Positions 50,335-56,492 of a DNA stretch of 56,492 nt are shown piece after piece. The stretch comes from CAZKRU01 sp964555235. Its GTDB lineage: Bacteria; Verrucomicrobiota; Verrucomicrobiia; Methylacidiphilales; CAMAQI01. The notes beneath the pieces are model-generated. The model had not been told where the DNA came from. It saw only the letters and a program-made list of their open reading frames with translations, and ran no database searches. The stretch is taken from assembly GCA_964555235.1 (NCBI GenBank), contig CAZKRU010000020.1:1-56492 (forward strand), read 5' to 3'. The position numbers and the translations under genes are program-made. Numbering within the stretch: the stretch's first letter is position 1; every line of letters starts with the position of its first letter.

Positions 50335-50739
50335 TTATCTGCATCCCCAAATTCTGTTGAGTCGCCAGCCATCTTTATCTTTAACAAAACTGATCCATGT
50401 ATGAGGGAGGGCTTTTTTGTCTGATATCTCCGCTCCACAATTGCCAATCTGAAATGAGTTTTTGCTTGAATCGAAATCCATATTTTTATAAATCTCCACC
50501 AAACGACGATCGCCTCGCACTTGTTTTAGCTGTTTCCACGAAGTTCGGTTCGGTTCCCCTTCTTTAAAAGATGGAAACAGGGCATTTTCCAATCCCTTCC
50601 AATCTTCATTATCCAAGGCATTGTCAATAAATACAAGAGCCTCCGGAAGGGTTGTGAAGAGAGGAGATGTGTCGCTAGCCAAAGATATCAGTGGCAGGAA
50701 GATCATCGCGATGATCCATGCGGTGAAGGCTGGTTTCAT
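50335..50739 (-). CDS. Small secreted protein of unknown function
   Basis: A 134-residue protein with a clear signal peptide (MKPAFTAWIIAMIFLPLISLASD, cleavage near 21-22). The mature part has SLEEALxxID-like wording (LPEALVFIDNALDNEDWKGL) and ends in WRLNRIWGCR with two cysteines in the mature chain (GNCGAE, WGCR) that may form a disulfide. The terminal SFVKDKDGWRLNRIWGC pattern resembles NTF2-like or DUF4878-like secreted proteins, without certainty. It lies between the toxin gene and dxs, 85 nt from the latter. Confidence 0.7.
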   Translation of the reverse strand: MKPAFTAWIIAMIFLPLISLASDTSPLFTTLPEALVFIDNALDNEDWKGLENALFPSFKEGEPNRTSWKQLKQVRGDRRLVEIYKNMDFDSSKNSFQIGNCGAEISDKKALPHTWISFVKDKDGWRLNRIWGCR

Positions 50740-50824
50740 TGATGCTCGTGGATACTTGACCGCAAGCGGTCGATCTTAATCGTCCCAATGATTTCACTTC
50801 GCGGGAATTTTCTCCCGCCCCGAA

Positions 50825-52717
50825 TCAAGCCACTGCGGTTTTGGATTTCGTCTTGAGGTAAGGTCGCGCCTTTTCGAGGATCGCTTTGGCGGTGAAACCG
50901 TATTTCTCGCGAAGTTGGGCTTCTTTTCCGTGATCCACAAATTGATCGGGCCAACCGCCGCGAACGACGGGGGTGATGATCCCGTGATCGGAAAGTTCTT
51001 CCATGACAGCGCTGCCGAATCCGCCTCGGAGAACGTGATCTTCCAAGGTGATGATCAAGTCGACGCTGCGACCGAAAAATTCCAAGGTGCCAGTATCAAT
51101 CGGTTTGACGGAGCGCGGATTGATGAGCGCGACGGAGAGCCCTTCTTTTTCGAGGGTTTCCGCAATTTCGCGTCCCATCGGAATCGTGGCGCCGAGTGCG
51201 AAGATGGCAACGTTTTGGCCGTGCTTGAGAACTTCGGCTTTTCCAATCGGAAGAAGCGCTGGTTGCTTTTTGACCTGAGCGCCCGGACCAAAGCCGCGAG
51301 GGTAGCGGATCGCGATCGGACCGTTATGGTGCATCGCGGTGAACATCATGTCGGCGAGTTCATCTTCGTCTTTCGGAACGAGATGGACCAGGTTCGGGAT
51401 GCAGCGCAGGTAGCTGATATCGAAAAGTCCGTGGTGTGTCGGACCATCATCGCCGGAGAGACTGCCGCGATCCATACAGAAAACGACCGGGAGATTTTGG
51501 AGGCAGACATCGTGAACGATCTGATCGAACGCACGTTGAAGGAAGGTCGAGTAGATGGCGCAGAAAGGCTTGAATCCTTTCGTTGCAAGTCCACAGGCAA
51601 AGAGAACCGCGTGTTCTTCCGCAATTCCGACATCAAAGTATTTGTCCGGATGCTTCGGCTGGAAGCGATCCAGGCAGGTGCCGTTCGGCATCGCGCCGGT
51701 AATCGCCACCACTTTGTTGTTCATGTTGGCGAGTTCCACCAACGTATCGGCAAAAACTTCGGAGTAGGTCCGTTGGGCGTTCGGTTTGGTTTCGCCGGTC
51801 TCGGGATCAAAAGCGGAAACTCCGTGGAATTTCTTCTGCTTCGCCATGGCCGGCTCGTACCCTTTTCCTTTTTGGGTGAGGACGTGGAGGAGAACGGGGT
51901 GATCCTGATTCTTGAGGAATTTAAAAATCTCGATTAACTCGCCTAGATTATGTCCATCGACGGGGCCAAAGTACGGAATGCCGAGTTCCTCGAACATGAC
52001 GCTCGGTCCTTCGGGAAGGAGCATTCCTTTGACGGCCTCTTCGGCGCGGCGTGCGACTTTGAGTCCGGTCTTTCCAACAATTTTCTCGAGCCATTTCCCG
52101 GCCTGATCGTGCAGATGGGCGTAGCGTTCGTTGGTGGTGATGTTTTTAAGGAGGTCGGCAATCGCGCCAACGTTTTTGTCGATCGACCACTCGTTGTCGT
52201 TGAGAATAGTGATGAGGCGTTTGGTGTGAGCCTTGACATTGTTGAGTGCCTCAAAAGTAATTCCACACGTGAGAGCGGCATCACCACAGAGGGCGACGAC
52301 ATGCTCGTCGGAGCCGCGAAGGTCGCGAGCGGTTGCCATTCCAAGCGCGGCCGAGAGGGCGGTTCCCGCGTGTCCGGCGCCGTAGCAGTCGTGTTCGCTT
52401 TCCGTGCGGAGCATGAAGCCGTTGAGTCCATTCGGTTGACGGATGGTATGAAAGCGATCGCGTCGTCCGGTGAGGAGTTTGTGGACGTAAGCTTGGTGGG
52501 AGACGTCGAAGATAAAGTTATCTTTGGGGGTCTCGAAGACGTAGTGGAGGGCGATGGTGACTTCGACCAGGCCGAGGTTGGGGCCGAGATGGCCACCCGT
52601 CTTTGAGAGGACAGCAATGAGTTCTTCGCGGATTTCACCGGCAAGAAGCTCCAACTGGGGGAGGGTTAGCTTCTTCACATCGACCGGTGAGTTAATCGTA
52701 TCCAAGATTCGAGACAT
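50825..52717 (-). CDS. dxs: 1-deoxy-D-xylulose-5-phosphate synthase
   Basis: A 630-residue thiamine-diphosphate enzyme condensing pyruvate and glyceraldehyde 3-phosphate, first step of the MEP isoprenoid pathway and a precursor for thiamine and pyridoxal. GGHLGPNLG (41-49), DVSHQAYVHKLLTGR (71-85), CGDAALTCG (144-152), ILNDNEWSI (171-179) and RYPRG near 470 are the family landmarks. Two positions differ from the usual form: the TPP motif reads GDA rather than GDG (145-147), and SHQAY replaces GHQAY. The Asp and the downstream Asn of the metal site are kept, so activity is expected. The gene appears to be monocistronic. Its product feeds thiG, encoded elsewhere in the window. Confidence 0.95.
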   Translation of the reverse strand: MSRILDTINSPVDVKKLTLPQLELLAGEIREELIAVLSKTGGHLGPNLGLVEVTIALHYVFETPKDNFIFDVSHQAYVHKLLTGRRDRFHTIRQPNGLNGFMLRTESEHDCYGAGHAGTALSAALGMATARDLRGSDEHVVALCGDAALTCGITFEALNNVKAHTKRLITILNDNEWSIDKNVGAIADLLKNITTNERYAHLHDQAGKWLEKIVGKTGLKVARRAEEAVKGMLLPEGPSVMFEELGIPYFGPVDGHNLGELIEIFKFLKNQDHPVLLHVLTQKGKGYEPAMAKQKKFHGVSAFDPETGETKPNAQRTYSEVFADTLVELANMNNKVVAITGAMPNGTCLDRFQPKHPDKYFDVGIAEEHAVLFACGLATKGFKPFCAIYSTFLQRAFDQIVHDVCLQNLPVVFCMDRGSLSGDDGPTHHGLFDISYLRCIPNLVHLVPKDEDELADMMFTAMHHNGPIAIRYPRGFGPGAQVKKQPALLPIGKAEVLKHGQNVAIFALGATIPMGREIAETLEKEGLSVALINPRSVKPIDTGTLEFFGRSVDLIITLEDHVLRGGFGSAVMEELSDHGIITPVVRGGWPDQFVDHGKEAQLREKYGFTAKAILEKARPYLKTKSKTAVA

Positions 52718-52998
52718 CCCGTCGTCCTAGCAGAAATTGAATTGATGTCAAAAGGAGACTCAGTGCTGAGCTTGGTGGGATCTGCGGTTAGAGATGGGAA
52801 AATTGGAGTTTTACGAGGGAAGTTTAGAGGGAGTGAAGGGGGTGAGGGGAGGATGAAAAAATGAAATGGCAACACAAAACTTTCTTTTTCAGAGGTAAAA
52901 CGTAAAAATTACGAGTGAAAATTTTGTAAAAAAAGATTGTGCGTTGCAAAATCGACTGTAGGAGAGAAGAACCATTAACCAACCAACAAGGAGCGAAA

Positions 52999-53259
52999 AT
53001 GGCCAAACGTAAACCAAATGCTGCATTCATGAAACCCGTTCAACCTGATGAGAAGCTTGCTGCCGTAGTCGGCGCAAAGCCTCTTCCTCGCACGGAGCTG
53101 ACAAAGAAGCTCTGGGTGTACATCAAGAAGAACGGATTGCAGGACAAGAAGAAAAAGACCCTCATCAATGCGGACGACGCGCTGAAGGCTGTGTTCAACG
53201 GCAAGAAGCAAGTCACCATGTTCGAAATGACCAAGTTAGTTTCCGGTCACATCGAATAA
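52999..53259 (+). CDS. SWIB/MDM2-domain protein
   Basis: An 86-residue protein made almost entirely of one SWIB domain: PLPRTELTKKLWVYIKKNGLQDKKKKTLINADDALKAVF (about 34-72), split here, is diagnostic. The N-terminus is lysine-rich. In eukaryotes the domain belongs to chromatin remodelling complexes; in bacteria it occurs in Chlamydiae and Verrucomicrobia, where it may bind DNA or topoisomerase partners. aaggagcg lies 4 nt before ATG 52999 as a strong ribosome binding site, while an upstream in-frame ATG at 52939 lacks one. It is a single gene with its own terminator. Confidence 0.93.
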   Translation: MAKRKPNAAFMKPVQPDEKLAAVVGAKPLPRTELTKKLWVYIKKNGLQDKKKKTLINADDALKAVFNGKKQVTMFEMTKLVSGHIE

Positions 53260-53278
53260 GGAGTTTTAAACTTCTTTG

Positions 53279-53320
53279 AAAAGGGGGCATCGGAATTTTC
53301 TGGTGTCCCCTTTTTTCTTT
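53279..53320 (+). terminator. Rho-independent terminator of the SWIB gene
   Basis: aaaagggggca (53279-53289) pairs with tgtccccttttt around a loop with aattttc. Six T residues follow directly. It is 20 nt downstream of the SWIB stop. Confidence 0.85.
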
Positions 53321-53352
53321 TCATTGCAGTTTTTCAAAATCAGAATGTCACC

Positions 53353-53640
53353 ATGATTGAAACGCAACGCAACGATTGGAAAGAAACCGTTTCCGGATTG
53401 GAGAAGACGTTTTCTTTCAAAGGATTCATGGATGCGTTGGCGTTTATGGTCGAGGTGGGAGTTTTGGCGGAAGCGGCGAATCATCATCCCGACATGGATT
53501 TGCGTTGGAATCAAGTTCACCTTCGGTTGGTGACGCATGACGCCGGGGATCAAATTACGGAAAAGGATCGGCGTTTAGCAAAATCAATCGATCACGTCTC
53601 TGCGGCTCAAGTCACGGAACGAAAGGTGCATCTGTTTTGA
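53353..53640 (+). CDS. Pterin-4a-carbinolamine dehydratase
   Basis: A 95-residue PCD/DCoH protein. The active-site pattern EAANHHPDMDLRWNQVHLRLVTHDAG (about 40-65), split here, has HH-P at 44-46, Trp 52 and His 56. Length and fold agree with the family. It dehydrates 4a-hydroxytetrahydropterin after aromatic amino-acid hydroxylation, and also occurs without hydroxylases in bacteria, with a role in Moco metabolism or unknown. No hydroxylase is present here. A stand-alone gene after the SWIB terminator. Confidence 0.92.
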   Translation: MIETQRNDWKETVSGLEKTFSFKGFMDALAFMVEVGVLAEAANHHPDMDLRWNQVHLRLVTHDAGDQITEKDRRLAKSIDHVSAAQVTERKVHLF

Positions 53641-53778
53641 GATAAGACGCCGAAATTAATTATTACGAGCTCACGTGTAATAAGTTGAGTTTTGAAAGCA
53701 AAACCAGGGGTTTTAAAATCGTGAAAAAATGGGTGTTTCTTCCTAATTGAGAGATTTGAGTGGAGGTTTGGATGACCT

Positions 53779-53820
53779 ATGCCAGACTTTGCAGAAGTCA
53801 TTGACGAATTATGGCCGTAA
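53779..53820 (+). other. Possible short leader ORF coupled to the PEGA gene
   Basis: ATG 53779 opens a 13-residue frame (MPDFAEVIDELWP) whose stop overlaps the ATG at 53811 of the next gene by ten bases. A strong ggaggt lies at 53762-53767. The main start has no ribosome binding site, so coupling is plausible. A second short frame starts at 53772. Confidence 0.35.
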
Positions 53821-55484
53821 CTACCGAATTGACAGCACTGGATGAGAGTGAAATGGCGCCCGCCGTGGTGTCAGAGCCTGAAGTCTCGCTTCCAATAGGA
53901 GCGATCCCTGCAACACCTCCTCCCGTGGCTCGTGCTGAAGAGGTTGAAGTGGCTCCGCCGATGATGTCGCCATCAGCGAGTGAAAAGAGCCCCTCGGTGA
54001 TGCCAGAGCCTGAAGTGGCGCTTCCAGTGGGAGCAAGCCCTTCTGCTCCGCCCCCTGTTACCAGCGTTGTTGAGGAGGTGGAGGTTGCGCCTCCGGTCAT
54101 GCCTGCCGTGAGCAGTGCGGAGCCTTCGGCGAGCCTTCCGGAAGCGGCAGAGGTGGCTCCAGCGCTTCCGAAGCGAAATGCCAGCATTTCAGAGCCAGTT
54201 GCGGCTCCAGAGGTCGAAGCGAAAATTTCAGAGGAAACTCCCCCGGAAAAAGAAGTGCCTCCCGCTTCCACGCAAAAAAACCAATCCGCGATTGCAGCAT
54301 TTTCGAACAAATCGCGCGAGGCGTTGTTACGGCTGCAAGAAATTTTTGTCACGTATCGCACCTTTAGCTGGAGTTTTCTGAAGGAGCTCGGAACCATTCC
54401 TCGCCGTCGTAGAAGGGCGCGCGAGGCATTGCACGTTTATTGGAATTGGATGCAACAGGAAAAAGCGAATGCCTTGGCATTGCCGGACGGTGAAGTGAAA
54501 TCATCGTTACTTCAATTGATTGAAATGGTGGAGCATCAGTTCCCCAGTCTTCGCAATGATGCAAGGGCATGGGTTGGGGACGGATGGCGCAAGACGATTT
54601 TACTTGTTTTGGCGGTGGTATCGGTGGCGGTCGGTTTTGGAGTTGGGATTCCAGCAACCCTCCCTGTCGTGCAAACGTATCTCTCTCATGCAGCGCCGCC
54701 CCCTGTTTCTGTACCGGAAGTCGCGGTAGAACCTGAAGTGCCCCCGGTTACGCAAGACACCGCTTATTTGTTGCTCAGTTGTGAAAGAAGCAGCTTTGGG
54801 AGGGTGAAACGAATCCGAGTTTTTTCGAGCGAAGGAAAGGAGATCGCCGAGTTTCCCCCTCAAATCAGCAAGGTGAAGCGCCCTTCCTTGACGGTTATTC
54901 CTGCCGGCGAATGTGGAGTCTCTTTGGAGACGGCTCAGGGCCAGATCGTCGGATCGCTTTCGTTGGCAGTGGGCCAGAAACGTTATATCGATCTTTCCAA
55001 GTGGACGGAATCCGGAGCAACGGCTCCCGTGAAGGTGACGTCAAATCCCTCCGGAAAAGAAATTCTTTGTGATGGCGTCATGATGGGGAAGGCGCCCTTA
55101 ATTGCTCGAGTCGTGCTTGGGATTCATAGACTGAGGATTTTTATTCCCGGCTTCCCTCCGGAGGAACAGACGGTCATGGTTTCGGATGACGAAGGGCAGA
55201 AAGTGGCTTTGAGTGTCACTGTCGCAAAATTGGTCATCCAGCTTCCCGAGCAGGAGCCTTCGCGGAATATCCGGGTTTTTGTGAATGGAAGTATTGTGAG
55301 CTCGCCGCAGTCCCACGTGGTCTTGAGTGGTCAACAACTCGTTGCTATTTACGACGGGGATCTTTTAATCGGCCAACAGCACGTTACCGTAGAAGCGGGC
55401 GAGGAAGCACGTATGAAAATTGTGCCGATGAGCGGTGGGGGGCTTGCGTTGACGGGTCCGGAAAAAGAGACGGCGATTCCCTGA
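53811..55484 (+). CDS. PEGA-domain single-helix membrane protein with a proline-rich N-terminus
   Basis: A 557-residue protein. The N-terminal 160 residues are Pro/Val/Ala/Glu-rich and contain two similar blocks (EPEVSLPIGAIPATPPPV and EPEVALPVGASPSAPPPV, each followed by EEVEVAPP), then a helical cytoplasmic segment (about 160-260), one membrane helix (TILLVLAVVSVAVGFGVGIP, about 262-281) and an extracytoplasmic region. A PEGA-like domain is near 405-470 (VTSNPSGKEILCDGVMMGKAP). It may link the cytoplasm to the cell envelope, and its function is unknown. The ATG 53811 is the first start in frame after an upstream stop at 53802, but has no ribosome binding site. Confidence 0.82.
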   Translation: MAVTTELTALDESEMAPAVVSEPEVSLPIGAIPATPPPVARAEEVEVAPPMMSPSASEKSPSVMPEPEVALPVGASPSAPPPVTSVVEEVEVAPPVMPAVSSAEPSASLPEAAEVAPALPKRNASISEPVAAPEVEAKISEETPPEKEVPPASTQKNQSAIAAFSNKSREALLRLQEIFVTYRTFSWSFLKELGTIPRRRRRAREALHVYWNWMQQEKANALALPDGEVKSSLLQLIEMVEHQFPSLRNDARAWVGDGWRKTILLVLAVVSVAVGFGVGIPATLPVVQTYLSHAAPPPVSVPEVAVEPEVPPVTQDTAYLLLSCERSSFGRVKRIRVFSSEGKEIAEFPPQISKVKRPSLTVIPAGECGVSLETAQGQIVGSLSLAVGQKRYIDLSKWTESGATAPVKVTSNPSGKEILCDGVMMGKAPLIARVVLGIHRLRIFIPGFPPEEQTVMVSDDEGQKVALSVTVAKLVIQLPEQEPSRNIRVFVNGSIVSSPQSHVVLSGQQLVAIYDGDLLIGQQHVTVEAGEEARMKIVPMSGGGLALTGPEKETAIP

Positions 55485-55497
55485 GAGTCGGCAGTGT

Positions 55498-56370
55498 TTA
55501 TTTGGGGCGCGAGGATTGAGTGCGCCACGCTTTCGGAGATCGGCCAAGATGTTTTTTAAATAATGCGGAGAGGTGGTAAGGGGAATCAAATCCAAGGCGC
55601 TCGGCAATTTCCTTCAGCTTCAGATCGGTCCCTGCCAGGAGCTCTCGTGCTTTTCGGAGTCGGATTTCGGTGTGATAACGTTTCGGTGAAAAACTGGTTC
55701 GTTGACGAAAGGCTCTCCGAAAGTGGGAGTATCCGATGCCGCATTCCTGGGCGAGCACGTTCATGGAGAGGTTGGTTTCCGCGCGTTCCGCCATCCGTCG
55801 TTGAGCCTTTTGAAGCGCATCGTCAACGGCGGGCTCATTCGCACTTTCCGAAGTGGCAAGGACTCGCGCCAGAAGATGATACGCGAGGGTTCCCAGGATT
55901 TCGCTGGAAGCACGCTTCTGAGTGAGACGAAGCACCTGTTCAAAAGCGGCGTGAAGGTCCGCTTGATAGCGAAGCGCACGCGCAGGATTTTTCGGGTTGA
56001 GAATTCGCTGGGCTTGCAGTTGCTTTAAGAGGGAACCCTGAAGTTCGAGCCAGTACTCGGTCCATCCGGTCTTCGGGCTGGGGCGATAGCGGTGCCAGAT
56101 TCCGGGAAAGAGAAAGAAAACATTTCCCGTGCAAATTTCCACTTTGGGAACTCCTTCCGCCTCCAACGAGCCCGAACCGTTGGCGATGAAAAGCATTTGG
56201 TATTCAGTCAAGATGCGGCCCTTTTCCCAGGAGAATTGATGATCTTTGGGGTGGTCTTTGGGAGGGTAAAGTTCTCCGGGACGACTTCGAATGGTTCCGA
56301 CGGCCGTAAGTGCGACTCCCCAAGCTTTCAGGTGGGGAGAGGGGGGGAGGTAGATTTGTTCTGAAATCAT
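55498..56370 (-). CDS. AraC-family transcription regulator
   Basis: A 290-residue regulator. The N-terminal domain (about 1-150) is a cupin-like sensor with ILTEYQMLFIANGSGSLEAEG and VFFLFPGIWHRY, as in AraC-type arabinose or xylose regulators. Two helix-turn-helix motifs at about 190-285 include LAQECGIGYSHFRRAFRQRTSFSPKRY and IAERLGFDSPYHLSALFKKHLGRSP, each split here. It would bind DNA as a dimer in response to a sugar. It converges on the PEGA gene with 13 nt between. Its target gene is not identified; it probably lies upstream of 56370, beyond the window. Confidence 0.92.
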   Translation of the reverse strand: MISEQIYLPPSPHLKAWGVALTAVGTIRSRPGELYPPKDHPKDHQFSWEKGRILTEYQMLFIANGSGSLEAEGVPKVEICTGNVFFLFPGIWHRYRPSPKTGWTEYWLELQGSLLKQLQAQRILNPKNPARALRYQADLHAAFEQVLRLTQKRASSEILGTLAYHLLARVLATSESANEPAVDDALQKAQRRMAERAETNLSMNVLAQECGIGYSHFRRAFRQRTSFSPKRYHTEIRLRKARELLAGTDLKLKEIAERLGFDSPYHLSALFKKHLGRSPKAWRTQSSRPK

Positions 56371-56492
56371 TTTCTATATCTTTTTTATCAAATTCTCCAT
56401 TTCAATCAATAGGAATTCGATTAGTCTTGATTCAGAAATTGAGACCTCTGCAAAAGTGGTGAAGTGGCGTGAAAAATGCTTGAGGAAGAGAT

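Noticed and set aside
50915..51937. Open frame of 340 codons antisense to dxs
   Set aside because: The dxs motifs are unambiguous on the other strand, and the antisense product shows no family features.
52939..52998. Upstream in-frame ATG for the SWIB gene at 52939
   Set aside because: It has no ribosome binding site and adds residues outside the conserved domain, whereas 52999 has aaggagcg.

Overview
The window looks like a chromosomal segment of a Gram-negative bacterium of the PVC group, most likely Verrucomicrobiota. The indications are a stand-alone SWIB-domain protein, a TonB-dependent outer-membrane receptor, futalosine-pathway menaquinone synthesis (mqnD), two hybrid regulators with a GntR-like N-terminus and a LacI-like sensor domain, a CHASE2 adenylate cyclase, PEGA and FHA proteins, and many unrelated families of palindromic intergenic repeats. 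The assignment rests on protein families read by eye, not on a database search. No rRNA, tRNA, CRISPR array, integrase or transposase was seen.

Region 1 (1-17683, all + strand) is a surface-polysaccharide cluster. It runs: partial membrane protein, SDR of the type found with nonulosonic-acid genes, methyltransferase-like protein, GT-B-like transferase, two Gfo/Idh/MocA oxidoreductases, glycosyltransferase, membrane-anchored SGNH protein, carbamoyltransferase, SxtJ-family protein, a 52-residue DUF5989 protein, a second SGNH protein, a GT2, a double GT4 fusion and a single GT4. Most genes overlap by 1-20 nt. Three gaps (before 5461, 10252 and 10782) instead hold related copies of a palindromic repeat. 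The order carbamoyltransferase-SxtJ-DUF5989-SGNH matches sxtI-J-K-L of cyanobacterial saxitoxin clusters, here in a glycan setting. The two SGNH proteins and the first partial protein share a beta-rich module followed by a membrane helix.

Region 2 (17659-24160) is mainly on the minus strand: an SCP2-like protein, an MGDG-synthase-like glycosyltransferase, mqnD-thiG, and a CHASE2 adenylate cyclase with its own terminator. Region 3 (24161-34384) is mixed: FHA coiled-coil protein, FAD reductase, a regulator plus beta-CASP nuclease pair, a small CxxC secreted protein before a TonB receptor, a DUF1232 protein, a 65-residue protein, ribokinase and a DUF4160 remnant.

Region 4 (34385-41196) holds an SRPBCC/FabF pair, a lone response regulator, cytochrome c oxidase subunit III with a 38-residue membrane protein, a second hybrid regulator coupled to a GT4, and an unrecognised repetitive protein. 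Region 5 (41488-49455) is a YfgM-like/DsbD-like pair and a tight gyrB-hisA-uvrD operon. Region 6 (49606-56492) holds a Phd/PIN toxin-antitoxin pair that is probably transcribed leaderless, a secreted protein, dxs, SWIB, pterin dehydratase, a PEGA membrane protein and an AraC regulator.

The intergenic spaces carry at least five distinct inverted-repeat families, which is the most striking genome-scale property of the window.
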